Origin: Planctomycetota bacterium
GTDB lineage: Bacteria; Planctomycetota; UBA8742; UBA2392
Direction of reading: 5' to 3'
DNA length: 36,047 bases
Assembly: GCA_020425515.1 (NCBI GenBank)
Contig: JAGQRI010000101.1
Coordinates: 1 to 36,047 of the forward strand
The translations under genes were made by a program, and so were the position numbers. Below, in pieces: positions 9,046-16,791 of the stretch (position 1 is the first letter of the stretch; each line of letters begins with the position of its first letter). The notes beneath the pieces were generated by a model, which worked only from the letters and a program-made list of their open reading frames with translations, searched no databases and was not told where the DNA came from.

Positions 9046-9588
9046 ATGCCGGATCCCGAAGACCGCCTGATTATCTGGACCAATCACCCAATCGGTGTCG
9101 GCGGCGCCGCAGAAGGCAGCCGTTTCATAGTTCTGCTTGAAGAACCATGGGACGAGGTAGTTCGCACCGAACCGATACAACAACGCAGCTTTCGCTATGA
9201 GGCTGTCGAGATGCAAAAAGACTGGTACTTCCGGCGGCTGGTCTTTGACGGCGACTACAACATTCACGCCGAATCCGAATGGCTTGAGCCGTCCGAGAAC
9301 AGCACCAAGTGGCTGAATGCCGGTTTGGCTTGGAGCAAGAACCCTCCGAACCTGGTGAAGAACGAAACAATCGGCTACGACGGTCGCCGGTTTGGCGTTA
9401 TCTGCGGGCAGATTGGCGAAAAGCCGGATTACTTCGTGAGCCTGTGGGGCAGCGGATGGAAGGATGTTTTCTCACTTGGAGAGCTACAAATCCGCCAGGA
9501 TCCGTCGCGGCACAAGAACCTGCAGGCACATCTCTGGTGCGCAGAGCTATGGCGCAGCCTGGGCAGAGATTTCAACCGCGTAGCGTAG
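9046..9588 (+). CDS. Hypothetical Trp-rich protein
   Basis: A 180-residue protein I do not recognise. It has no signal peptide and no membrane segment, and is unusually rich in tryptophan (ten residues, many followed by a charged or small residue, as in TKWLN, LAWSK, SLWGSGWKD, HLWCAELWRS). Base composition is less GC-rich than in neighbouring genes, and synonymous codons look less biased, so recent transfer is possible. No Shine-Dalgarno is visible; TAAACT at 9033-9038 lies seven bases before the ATG and could be a -10 box of a leaderless message. It converges with the AlkP-family gene downstream. Confidence 0.65.
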   Translation: MPDPEDRLIIWTNHPIGVGGAAEGSRFIVLLEEPWDEVVRTEPIQQRSFRYEAVEMQKDWYFRRLVFDGDYNIHAESEWLEPSENSTKWLNAGLAWSKNPPNLVKNETIGYDGRRFGVICGQIGEKPDYFVSLWGSGWKDVFSLGELQIRQDPSRHKNLQAHLWCAELWRSLGRDFNRVA

Positions 9589-9591
9589 TCT

Positions 9592-9615
9592 TGCCGTCGG
9601 TACTAGCTGACGGCA
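9592..9615 (+). repeat. Hairpin after the Trp-rich gene
   Basis: TGCCGTC at 9592-9598 and GACGGCA at 9609-9615 are perfect seven-base arms around a ten-base loop, directly after the stop at 9588. No T-run follows, so it is at best a weak terminator. Confidence 0.4.
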
Positions 9616-9687
9616 TCGGGCAGTGCCGAGAGCGACATTGTGGCCGCACTCATCAAGCGAGTGTCACTGGTGCCAATGCCCACGGTT

Positions 9688-9703
9688 CCCCCCCCGGGGG
9701 GGG
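9688..9703. repeat. C8G8 palindrome
   Basis: Eight C followed directly by eight G, immediately beyond the stop codon of the minus-strand AlkP-family gene, in a convergent intergenic region. It is a perfect 16-base palindrome of two homopolymers. It may be a transcription barrier or a slippage-prone site; its length may also be affected by sequencing error. Confidence 0.8.
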
Positions 9704-9704
9704 A

Positions 9705-11114
9705 CTACGCGAGATTCAGCGCCGTTCCCTGCATGTCGGCGGGGATGTCCTTGCCGAAGTAGTTGATCATGGTGGGCGCGAAGTCCATCAGGCTGAACGG
9801 TTCGAGTTCGCCCTTCGCCGGCACGCCGCCGCCGGACATGGCGAAGCAGCCGTGCCAGTTGTGGTTGGCGTCGTCGGGGCCGGTGTCGTTTTCGAACACG
9901 TGCAGGGGCGCATCCGCGTCGGGGCTGATGCTGCCGATGCTGCGCCAGCCGAGGTCGCCGAAGATCACGATCAGATCAGGCGGAATGTTCTTGATGACCT
10001 TGTAGGTTTCGCCCGGCTTGTAGACGTGTGTCGTGAGCGCGTTGCCCTTGTCATCCGGGATGGCCTTCAGCTTGGCCGTGATTTCTTCAACCAGCGCAGG
10101 CAACTCGGCCTCCTCGACGATCCCTTCCGGCTCGCGCCCCTTCACGTTGAACATGATGCGCGAGTAGTACCCGCCCTCGCCCCACAGCTTCGTCTTCGAC
10201 CAATCCACCAGGCCTCGCTTGATCAGCTTGCCCATGCCGGTTGGCTCGCTCGGGCGTTCCTTCAGCGTCAGGTAGCCCTCGCGGATCAGCCAGTCGTTGA
10301 TGCGGATGCCGCCGTCCATGCCGCGCGCGCCGTGGTCAGACACTACTGCGATAGCTACTTCGGGGTCGTTCTCGTAGGGCGCTATCAACTCGCCCATCAA
10401 CTTGTCGCACAGGGCGTAGTAGTCGCGCATGGCGTTGTTGAGCGAGTGGTTCGCCTGGTAGTGCCGGTGGGTTTCGTCGGTGTAGCGCCACAGCAAGTGA
10501 ACAATACGGTCGGTGCCCATCTCGACCATCATGAAGAAATCCCACGGGCGCGTTTTCAGCAGGTGCGCTGCGAGTTCGAACCGCCTGTGCGCCATGTCTA
10601 TTAAATTCTGCAGGACCTCTTCTTTGCGGTCGCTACGGAAGTCTTCGACGTCGGGGATGTAGTCGCACACCTCGGCAATCTCATTCTTCAGTGTCGCCGG
10701 GTAGGTCCAGGTGCCTTCCGTATCCGGCAGCGGGAAGCCGCTCACCATGCAGCCTTTTAAAGGCTTCGGCGGCCAGGTCTGCGGCACGCCGAGCACGATG
10801 TTGTTCAGGCCGGCACGCGAGAGCACGTCCCAGACGCGGGGCTCGCGCACCATCTTCCCGTCGGCGAACATGAACGAGTCGTACGAGTAATCCTTACGGT
10901 TGCGAAAACCGTACATGCCGAGCGTGCCGGGGTCCTTGCCCGTAACCATGCACTGCCAGGCCGGGATGGTGATCGGCGGAATGGTCGAACGCATACGCGC
11001 AAAGACTCCGCGTTCGCGCAGTTTCGTCAGATTGGGCATATGGTCGGCCCAGCGCTCAAAAGCGTAGGAAGGCTCGAGGCAGTCAAGGCCGACAACGATC
11101 AGTTTCTTGGACAT
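9705..11114 (-). CDS. AlkP-superfamily phosphodiesterase/nucleotide pyrophosphatase-like hydrolase
   Basis: A 469-residue cytoplasmic metalloenzyme of the alkaline phosphatase superfamily (type I phosphodiesterase branch). Visible: first metal motif VVGLDCLEP, the nucleophile region PPITIPAWQCMVTG where Thr is the expected nucleophile, MVEMGTDRIVHLLWRY, the metal motif VVSDHGARGMDGG and the C-terminal HNWHGCFAMSG. Related bacterial and archaeal proteins are often annotated as alkaline phosphatase family or nucleotide pyrophosphatase; substrate is unknown. I use ATG 11114 (MSKKLIVVGLD) because an upstream in-frame GTG at 11138 adds eight residues with no similarity to the fold. Downstream is the C8G8 palindrome. 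Confidence 0.85.
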   Translation of the reverse strand: MSKKLIVVGLDCLEPSYAFERWADHMPNLTKLRERGVFARMRSTIPPITIPAWQCMVTGKDPGTLGMYGFRNRKDYSYDSFMFADGKMVREPRVWDVLSRAGLNNIVLGVPQTWPPKPLKGCMVSGFPLPDTEGTWTYPATLKNEIAEVCDYIPDVEDFRSDRKEEVLQNLIDMAHRRFELAAHLLKTRPWDFFMMVEMGTDRIVHLLWRYTDETHRHYQANHSLNNAMRDYYALCDKLMGELIAPYENDPEVAIAVVSDHGARGMDGGIRINDWLIREGYLTLKERPSEPTGMGKLIKRGLVDWSKTKLWGEGGYYSRIMFNVKGREPEGIVEEAELPALVEEITAKLKAIPDDKGNALTTHVYKPGETYKVIKNIPPDLIVIFGDLGWRSIGSISPDADAPLHVFENDTGPDDANHNWHGCFAMSGGGVPAKGELEPFSLMDFAPTMINYFGKDIPADMQGTALNLA

Positions 11115-11155
11115 GCCTGCAATACTTGCTTGCCGCACACGAAAGGCAAGCGTCA

Positions 11156-11177
11156 GCCCGGCATGCCAATGCCGGGC
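11156..11177. repeat. Perfect inverted repeat (hairpin) between genes
   Basis: GCCCGGCAT at 11156-11164 and ATGCCGGGC at 11169-11177 flank a four-base loop. It lies between the AlkP-family gene and the GspG-like gene upstream of it on the minus strand. A second, looser pairing joins GTCAGCCC at 11152-11159 and GGGCTGAC near 11265, so the whole gap can fold back. It may be a terminator or a dispersed repeat; no clean U-run follows on either strand. Confidence 0.55.
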
Positions 11178-11272
11178 CTTTGTGTGTGCGGGCGTGCAAC
11201 GCAGGGCGCGCGTGCCTTGCAGAGAACGGGCAACGTCACTTAGGCCCGGCCTTTGCAGGCGGGGCTGACGGG

Positions 11273-11689
11273 CTATTCGCCGACCAGGCCGGCTTGGTCG
11301 TAGACGATGTCGTTGTCGGGCAGCTCATCGCCGCCGACAGCCTGGCCTTTGCCCAGGCAGGTCAGGCGGAAGCCGGTGGCGGTGAGTTCATAGTCGTAGG
11401 ATTCGTTCGTGAACGGATCGCGCGGCACGCCGGATGTAAAATAGTCCCGTTCCAGGGCCTCCAGCCGTGCAGGGTATCTGCCGGCATGGTTTTTCGAATA
11501 CTCCAGCAGTGCCTTCTGGATCTCGCCCATTTCGGTTTGGGCTTTTGTCCACTTTGCCTTGTAGGGGTGATCGTTTAGCCACACGTAAATCGGGTCGCCG
11601 CATGCAAACATCAGAAACAGGCCCACCAGCACGGCAAGGAAACCCTGCCATCCGAAAATCGGGTACTGCTTGCTTCCGGTGCGCGCCAT
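11273..11689 (-). CDS. GspG-like (type II secretion pseudopilin C-domain) protein, copy 1
   Basis: A 138-residue protein with one transmembrane segment (about 14-32) followed by a domain like the globular part of GspG pseudopilins: a long helix (KWTKAQTEMGEIQKALLEYSKNH), GRYPARLEALERDY, DPFTNESYDYELTATGFRL and the acidic loop GGDELPDNDIVYD, which in GspG binds calcium. It lacks the prepilin peptidase motif (GFTLIE-type N-terminus), so it is probably not a processed pilin but a membrane-tethered relative. It is a paralogue of the next gene upstream at 11804-12217, with which it forms a tandem duplication separated by a shared hairpin repeat. Function unknown. Confidence 0.75.
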   Translation of the reverse strand: MARTGSKQYPIFGWQGFLAVLVGLFLMFACGDPIYVWLNDHPYKAKWTKAQTEMGEIQKALLEYSKNHAGRYPARLEALERDYFTSGVPRDPFTNESYDYELTATGFRLTCLGKGQAVGGDELPDNDIVYDQAGLVGE

Positions 11690-11701
11690 GGGTCACCGGG
11701 T

Positions 11702-11801
11702 TTGAAACGCCCGGGCGGCGTGGCGGGTTGGTGCATGGGTGTCCTGCCCTGAGCCCGGCGAAGCGGCCTCACCCATGTGTCGCGGGCTGTGCCCGCGACA
11801 C
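11702..11801. repeat. Hairpin repeat block A
   Basis: Shares about 75 bases of similar sequence with block B at 12232-12307, starting TTGAAACGC and running through GGGTTGGTG, CATGGGTGTCC and CACCCATG. It contains the arms CATGGGTG and CACCCATG, separated here by an extra insertion, and a perfect ten-base hairpin, GTGTCGCGGG at 11777-11786 with CCCGCGACAC at 11792-11801. The block lies between the two GspG-like paralogues. Confidence 0.75.
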
Positions 11802-11803
11802 TT

Positions 11804-12217
11804 TTAGTGCCGCAGGCCGTTTTGGTCGTAGACGATGTCGCGATTCGGTATTTCGTCGCCTCCCTCGGCTTGGTCGGCACCAAGGCTGATCAGGACGTAC
11901 CCGTTCTCTGTCTGCTCGTAGAGGTACTGTTGTTTCGAGTAGGGGTCCTTCAGGGCCGATTCTTCCAGGTAGCCGGGAACCAGTTCTTCGAGCCGTTCCG
12001 GATACTGGCCGCCATGTTCCCCGGCATATGTTGTCAACGCCGCATGCACTCTCTCAAGATACCCCTCGGTGGCGTGCCACTTTACGCCCGGCGGCATCGG
12101 TTGGAGCCAGACCCATACAATTCCGCCCGCACAGAAAGCCAGAAGCAAGCCAGGCACGATGAGGCAACCCCAGCGCCGGCGACGTGGTGTTTCATTTTTA
12201 GTTGTTGTTTGGGCCAT
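11804..12217 (-). CDS. GspG-like (type II secretion pseudopilin C-domain) protein, copy 2
   Basis: A 137-residue paralogue of the protein at 11273-11689. A basic N-terminus (RRRRW) is followed by a transmembrane segment (about 17-37), then the same helix-and-loop domain: HATEGYLERVHAALTTYAGE, GGQYPERLEELVPGYL, KDPYSKQQYLYEQTENGY and ISLGADQAEGGDEIPNRDIV. The last motif matches the calcium loop of GspG. As in copy 1, the prepilin leader is absent. The two copies end in nearly the same residues (DIVYDQ-x-GL), showing common descent. They may be anchored relatives of pseudopilins rather than secretion-pore parts; no other gsp gene is nearby. Confidence 0.77.
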   Translation of the reverse strand: MAQTTTKNETPRRRRWGCLIVPGLLLAFCAGGIVWVWLQPMPPGVKWHATEGYLERVHAALTTYAGEHGGQYPERLEELVPGYLEESALKDPYSKQQYLYEQTENGYVLISLGADQAEGGDEIPNRDIVYDQNGLRH

Positions 12218-12231
12218 CGCGTTTCACTGAT

Positions 12232-12351
12232 CTTGAAACGCGCAGGCGGCGGTGTGGGTTGGTGGCATGGGTGTCCTCACCCATGTGTCGCGGGTTGTGC
12301 CCGCGACTACCGGCGCGCGTAGCGCGCCGGACACGGACGGGGACGTCCGTG
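12232..12351. repeat. Hairpin repeat block B with four consecutive stem-loops
   Basis: After the part shared with block A there are four perfect stem-loops in a row: CATGGGTG/CACCCATG (12266-12285, loop TCCT), GTCGCGGG/CCCGCGAC (12287-12307), CGGCGCGC/GCGCGCCG (12311-12329, loop GTA) and CACGGACG/CGTCCGTG (12332-12351, loop GGGA). The block lies between the stop of the sulfatase-family gene and the start of GspG-like copy 2, both on the minus strand. It looks like a mosaic of dispersed palindromic units and may also act as a transcription terminator. Confidence 0.85.
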
Positions 12352-12356
12352 CCACT

Positions 12357-13850
12357 TTAGTCCTCTACGTACCCCAGCGCGGCCAAGTGGGCTTCGATCT
12401 TCTTTTCTTCTTCGGCTGCGTTGCCCTCGCTGGCGCTTCGGGCTCCTGTTGCCTGTTTGGCGAGGGCGTCGATTGCCAGCAGGTAGGCCTGCATCTTGAT
12501 GGTGGTGTCTTTCTCGCTGCCTTTGGCGTCGCGCAACTCGCCGGGGTCCTTCTTCAAGTAGAACAGACGGCGAGTTTTCATGCCGGCAAGGAACAGGTAA
12601 GGGTCAACATAGAGGGCTTTCAGCAACCCCAACACACCCTTCTTGAAATGATGGCCGTACAGTACGCCGAAGTTGCCCGGCCTTACTGCCAGCGTCAGCG
12701 CGCGCCCTAGTTCTTTAAAATACTTCTTCACGCGTTTGCCGAATTTGGGCGGTGTGTACTCGATGTACTTCCAGTCCTGGGTGCGGACGACGCGCGCGAT
12801 CTCTTCGCGGTGGAACGGGAACGGCACCTCCAGCACGACAGCTTCGTGCAGTTGCTTCACTTGCTCCTCGAACACCGGGCGCAGTGACTTGCCGCGGAAC
12901 TGCTTGACCGGTTCGAACCCGAGCACGTCCATCAGCGTCGGTGCTATGTCGATCAACTGCACGATGCTGTCAAACACCTTCCCCTGCGGCAGCACCTGGG
13001 GGCCGCGCATGATCAGGGGCACGCGCAGCTCCTGCTCCCAGGGAAATTTGCCGTGGCCGGCGATACCGTGCTCGAAGAACATTTCGCCGTGGTCGCCGCA
13101 GACGATCACGATGGTGTCGTCCAGCACGCCGCGTTCTTCCAGCGCCTTCAAAAACTCGCCCAGCTTCTCGTCCTGGTAGCGCAGGCTGCCGTCGTAGAGG
13201 TCTTCCAGTTGCCGCAAATCGCGCCGGTTGCGCACCCGGCTGAACGGCCGCCCGCGCCCGTCAACGGGACCGTTGTATTTCGGATCGGCCTCTTTGTTGT
13301 AGTCGTCCGGCTGGCGGTAAGGCTCGTGCGTGTCGATCGACCAGCACAGCATGAAGAATGGGTCGTATTCGTTTTCGCGTGCATCGAGCCAGCGCAGCGC
13401 CCTGACGTGCAGATCTTCGCTGAGCGGCAGGCAGTAGTCGTCGCCGCGCGAATCCTGGCCTCGGTCCCGGCAACGCTGAATTGTCTCTGGATCCTTGAAC
13501 GTGTCCTCAAACAGGTCAAAGCCGCGGTCGAACCCGCGCAGTTTCGAAACCTGGTATACGGCCGAGAAACCGACCGTCTCGTAACCCTGCGTCTTCAATA
13601 CTTCCGGCAGCCACGGCATGTCCGGGTTCAACGCATCGCGCATCTTGTGGATGCCGGTGCGCGAAGGGTGCTGCCCGCTGAAGATGCTCGCGCCGCTGGG
13701 CGCGGTCCAGCCGCTCTGCGCGTAGGCCGTGGTAAAGGCCACGCCCTCACTGCACATACGGTCGAGATTGGGCGTGCAATCGCGCGCATAACCGAGCGCG
13801 TGAATGCGGTCGGCCCGCAGGCAGTCCATCACGTAAAGGATCACGTTCAT
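12357..13850 (-). CDS. Sulfatase-family hydrolase with Thr in place of the formylglycine Cys/Ser
   Basis: A 497-residue AlkP-superfamily protein of the sulfatase branch. Motifs: VMDCLRADR (first metal site), TPNLDRMCSEGVAFTTAYAQ, the active-site segment WTAPSGASIFSGQHPSRTG, IDTHEPY, and VCGDHGEMFFEHG with GHGKFPWEQELRVP. True type I sulfatases have C/S-x-P-S/A-x-R, whose Cys or Ser becomes formylglycine; here T49 occupies that place. Enzymes with Thr at this position are typically phosphodiesterases or phosphoglycerol transferases, so annotation as a plain arylsulfatase would be doubtful. No signal peptide. A basic segment near 380-430 may contact membrane or phospholipid (inference). It diverges from cysC. 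Confidence 0.85.
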   Translation of the reverse strand: MNVILYVMDCLRADRIHALGYARDCTPNLDRMCSEGVAFTTAYAQSGWTAPSGASIFSGQHPSRTGIHKMRDALNPDMPWLPEVLKTQGYETVGFSAVYQVSKLRGFDRGFDLFEDTFKDPETIQRCRDRGQDSRGDDYCLPLSEDLHVRALRWLDARENEYDPFFMLCWSIDTHEPYRQPDDYNKEADPKYNGPVDGRGRPFSRVRNRRDLRQLEDLYDGSLRYQDEKLGEFLKALEERGVLDDTIVIVCGDHGEMFFEHGIAGHGKFPWEQELRVPLIMRGPQVLPQGKVFDSIVQLIDIAPTLMDVLGFEPVKQFRGKSLRPVFEEQVKQLHEAVVLEVPFPFHREEIARVVRTQDWKYIEYTPPKFGKRVKKYFKELGRALTLAVRPGNFGVLYGHHFKKGVLGLLKALYVDPYLFLAGMKTRRLFYLKKDPGELRDAKGSEKDTTIKMQAYLLAIDALAKQATGARSASEGNAAEEEKKIEAHLAALGYVED

Positions 13851-13894
13851 ATCAGCACTATGCCCAGCCCAGCGTAGACTTCACTAAGGTTTGG

Positions 13895-13920
13895 TAAAGC
13901 TATTGCGCTTGCGCGCCGCA
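13895..13920. promoter_or_regulatory. Inverted repeat in the cysC / sulfatase divergent gap
   Basis: ATTGCG and CGCAAT, separated by nine bases, lie in the 101-base gap between the two divergent starts. This would suit an operator, but the arms are short and no regulator is known. Confidence 0.25.
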
Positions 13921-13951
13921 ATCGTATTCCTGTGGCCCAAAAGGAGCAGGC

Positions 13952-14494
13952 ATGGCAGACCGAATCGGCTTCACCGTGTGGTTCACCGGGCTTTCCGGCG
14001 CGGGTAAATCAACTTTGGCGGAGGCGTTAAGCGAACGCCTGAAAGCAATCGAGGCCGCCCACGAGATCCTCGACGGCGACGTCGTCCGCACCAATCTTTC
14101 CAAGGGCCTTGGCTTCAGCAAGGAAGACCGCGACACCAACATCCGCCGCATCGGCTTCGTCGCGAACCTGCTGACCAGTCACGGCGTACCGGTGATTACC
14201 GCCGCCATCAGCCCCTACCGCGCCATCCGCGACGAAATACGCAAGCTGATCGGCGACGACAAGTTCGTCGAGGTGCACGTCCACGCGCCCGTGGAAGTGC
14301 TGATCGAGCGCGACACCAAGGGGCTGTACAAGAAGGCCATCGCCGGCGAGATCAAGGAATTCACGGGCATCAGCGACCCGTACGAAGAGCCGGAAGACCC
14401 GCACGTCAAGGTCCACACGCACGAACAGACGATCGAGGAATCACTGGACGAAATCTGGAAACACCTCGTCGAGCGCGGGCTCGTCAAAGAGTAA
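13952..14494 (+). CDS. cysC: Adenylylsulfate (APS) kinase
   Basis: Phosphorylates adenosine 5'-phosphosulfate to PAPS, the activated sulfate used for reduction or by sulfotransferases. The 180 residues include the P-loop GLSGAGKST at 13-21, the APS-binding [21 protein letters not shown]-type segment at about 41-61 with IRRIGFVA, and [11 protein letters not shown] holding the family's conserved Ser. Length is that of a stand-alone APS kinase. AAAAGGAGCAGGC precedes the ATG, a strong ribosome site. It is followed 69 bases later by sat on the same strand, so the pair turns sulfate into PAPS. Normal family member. Confidence 0.95.
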   Translation: MADRIGFTVWFTGLSGAGKSTLAEALSERLKAIEAAHEILDGDVVRTNLSKGLGFSKEDRDTNIRRIGFVANLLTSHGVPVITAAISPYRAIRDEIRKLIGDDKFVEVHVHAPVEVLIERDTKGLYKKAIAGEIKEFTGISDPYEEPEDPHVKVHTHEQTIEESLDEIWKHLVERGLVKE

Positions 14495-14563
14495 ATCGCT
14501 CGCGCATCACGACGCACAGGCTATAACCCTCACCGCACGGGCCGCGGACAACGGAGAAGAAAC

Positions 14564-15703
14564 ATGATTACGCCCCTGGGCGGGACCCTGCTGAACCGTG
14601 TGCTGGACGACGGTGCCGCAGCCGAGTTGAAAGCGGCCGCGAACGACCTTCCGGCCATCACCGTGAGCCCGGCCGAGGTCTGGGATCTGAAATTGATCGC
14701 CATCGGCGGCTATTCGCCGCTGCCCGGCTTTCTCAATGAACAGGACTACGCCAGCGTGATCGAACGCGGGCGGCTCACAGACGGCACGCCGTGGACGGTG
14801 CCGATCACGCTCAGCGTCGCGGACAAAGACGGCGTCAAAGACGGCGCGAAGCATGCTCTGAAGGACGAGGCCGGCAACCTGCTCGGCAGCATCCAGGTGC
14901 AGCAGGTGTTCGCACGCCGCTTCGAACACGAGGCCAAGGGCGTATTTCAGACCGACGACGAGGCCCACCCGGGCGTAGCACGCATCAAGGGCGCCGGGCA
15001 GTGGCTGGTTGCAGGCGAAGTCAGCGTACTGCCGGATGCGCTGCCGGCCGATGAGCAGGGCATGGAGTACCGCCCGGCCGCCATCCGCGCGGAAATCGAA
15101 AAGCGCGGCTGGAACAATGTAGTTGCTTTCCAGACCCGCAACCCGATCCACCGCGCGCACGAACACCTGATCCGCGTCGCCATGGAAACCGCCGACGGGC
15201 TGCTGATTCACCCGCTGGTCGGCGAGACCAAGGCCGGTGACATCCCCGCCGACGTGCGCACGGAATGCTACCGGACGCTGATCGACAAGTACTTCCCGGC
15301 CGACCGCGTTATCCTGGCGGCACTGCCGGCGCCGATGCGCTACGCCGGCCCGAAGGAAGCGATCCACCACGCGTTGATGCGCCGCAACTACGGCGCGAAC
15401 CAGTTCATCGTCGGGCGCGACCACGCGGGCGTCGGCGACTATTACGGCACCTACGACGCGCAGAAGATTTTCGAGACGTACGAGGATCTGGGCATCAAGA
15501 ACCTGAATTTCGAGCACTCGTTCTGGTGCAAAGGCGTGGGCGGCTACGCGACACAGAAAACCAGCCCCTTCGGCCCCGAGCAACGCGTCTTCGTCAGCGG
15601 CACCAGGCTGCGCGAAATGCTCGGCAACGGTGAGCACCCGCCGGTCGAAGTCGTCCGGCCCGAGATCGCCGACATCCTGATCGCGTACTACAAAACGCTT
15701 TAA
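14564..15703 (+). CDS. sat: Sulfate adenylyltransferase (ATP sulfurylase)
   Basis: Forms APS and pyrophosphate from ATP and sulfate. The 379 residues have the PUA-like N-terminal domain (ITPLGGTLLNRV), AIGGYSPLPGFL, and the catalytic domain with QTRNPIHRAHEHLIR at 190-204 (QxRN and HxxH active-site motifs) and VGRDHAGVGDYYGTYDAQ. It is the single-chain Sat type, not the CysD/CysN pair, and lacks a fused kinase domain; the kinase is the separate cysC just upstream. GGAGAAGAAAC precedes the ATG. A strong terminator hairpin follows at 15718, so cysC-sat form a two-gene unit. Confidence 0.95.
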   Translation: MITPLGGTLLNRVLDDGAAAELKAAANDLPAITVSPAEVWDLKLIAIGGYSPLPGFLNEQDYASVIERGRLTDGTPWTVPITLSVADKDGVKDGAKHALKDEAGNLLGSIQVQQVFARRFEHEAKGVFQTDDEAHPGVARIKGAGQWLVAGEVSVLPDALPADEQGMEYRPAAIRAEIEKRGWNNVVAFQTRNPIHRAHEHLIRVAMETADGLLIHPLVGETKAGDIPADVRTECYRTLIDKYFPADRVILAALPAPMRYAGPKEAIHHALMRRNYGANQFIVGRDHAGVGDYYGTYDAQKIFETYEDLGIKNLNFEHSFWCKGVGGYATQKTSPFGPEQRVFVSGTRLREMLGNGEHPPVEVVRPEIADILIAYYKTL

Positions 15704-15717
15704 GCCACGGAGTTCAA

Positions 15718-15769
15718 GGAGGGCCACGGAAACTGCCGTGGCCCTCCGTGACTCAGTTGTTTTCTTTTG
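15718..15769 (+). terminator. Rho-independent terminator after sat
   Basis: A perfect 12-base stem, GGAGGGCCACGG at 15718-15729 with CCGTGGCCCTCC at 15736-15747 and loop AAACTG, is followed nine bases later by a T-rich stretch ending TTGTTTTCTTTT. It closes the cysC-sat unit. Confidence 0.8.
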
Positions 15770-15794
15770 TCGTTCGCGGTGGTCTGATCGCGAC

Positions 15795-16694
15795 ATGGCA
15801 GCCGGATTCATCACTTACTGCAACGACCTTGTCGCGCGTGCGAAGCATGCGGGCTGGTCAGTTGTTTCCGAGAAGACGATCCCCTACGGACGGCAGTGGC
15901 AGATGACCGACCGGGCCGGGTTCAAGGCCGTGTTGAACGCCTACTCCGGCAAGAAGGGTTTTTCGTTTCACGTTGGCGGCAAAGACGCTGCGCAGTTGAA
16001 CGAAGCGCTGGGCGTGGCGGCGGCCGAATCCAATGGCACAGCCACGGCGGGTGACCCGTTTGGTCTTGGCCTCCCACGCGTCGGCGGTGACGAATCCGGC
16101 AAGGGCGACTTCTTTGGACCACTGGTAGTGGCCGCGTTTCACCTGGACGCCAACACCGAAAAGAAGCTGGCGAAGTCAGGCATCACTGACAGCAAGAAAC
16201 TCTCCGACGCGCAGATCGAAAAGCTGGCGGGGCTGCTCGACAAAACCGGGCGCGGACACGTCATGCGCCTGATGCCGCGCGAATACAATCCGGCCTACCG
16301 CAAGGTCGGCAACCTGAACGTGCTGCTGGCGCAGATGCACGGCAAGTGCGTGCAGGCGATCCTGAAAAAGCACGGCGCGCCGGGCGCGGTCCTGATCGAC
16401 GAGTTCGCCCGGGACGGCAAGGTTTTGCGAGAAGCCATCGCAGCACCCCAAGGCGTCAGGGTGGTCACCCGCACGAAGGCCGAAGCCGACCTGGCCGTCG
16501 CGGCCGCCAGCATCCTGGCCCGCGCCGAGTTCGTGCGTTCACTGAAGGAACTCGAACACGAATTTGGACAGAGCTTCCCGCCGGGCGCCGGCTCGCCGGT
16601 GCTGAAGGCGGGGCGCGAGTTCGTGAAGAGTTTCGGGCGTGAACAGCTTGCCCAAGTCGCCAAGCTGCACTTCAAGACCGTCGATTCGCTCTGA
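15795..16694 (+). CDS. rnhC: Ribonuclease HIII
   Basis: Cleaves the RNA strand of RNA-DNA hybrids, during replication and repair. The 299 residues have an N-terminal TBP-like substrate-binding domain (about 1-80, with GFKAVLNAYSGKKGFSFHVGG) and a catalytic RNase H2-like domain starting VGGDESGKGDFFGPLVVA at 97-114; D99 and E100 are the DE pair typical of this family, and GKGDFFGP distinguishes HIII from HII. SDSKKL-type and later Asp motifs (LIDEFA, TKAEADLAVAAASILAR) complete the site. I start at ATG 15795 because upstream in-frame ATG 15738 lies inside the sat terminator. Type HIII is found in Firmicutes, Chlamydiae and some other groups. Confidence 0.93.
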   Translation: MAAGFITYCNDLVARAKHAGWSVVSEKTIPYGRQWQMTDRAGFKAVLNAYSGKKGFSFHVGGKDAAQLNEALGVAAAESNGTATAGDPFGLGLPRVGGDESGKGDFFGPLVVAAFHLDANTEKKLAKSGITDSKKLSDAQIEKLAGLLDKTGRGHVMRLMPREYNPAYRKVGNLNVLLAQMHGKCVQAILKKHGAPGAVLIDEFARDGKVLREAIAAPQGVRVVTRTKAEADLAVAAASILARAEFVRSLKELEHEFGQSFPPGAGSPVLKAGREFVKSFGREQLAQVAKLHFKTVDSL

Positions 16695-16791
16695 TCCCAA
16701 ACTTTCCGCCGGCTGGCATTCTCCGTCGTAATTGCCATAATCACAACGGTTTAGGTCCTGCCCGCCGGGTCGTCTTTCTGCGCACTGCCGA

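Noticed and set aside
10560-10590. tRNA T-arm-like GTTCGAACC strings (also near 12911)
   Set aside because: They fall inside well-supported coding genes and no acceptor or anticodon stem can be built around them.
9309-10604. Plus-strand open frame of 431 codons
   Set aside because: Overlaps the end of the Trp-rich gene in another frame and is antisense to a clear AlkP-superfamily enzyme.
14507-15814. Minus-strand open frame of 435 codons
   Set aside because: Antisense to sat, whose frame has all ATP sulfurylase motifs.
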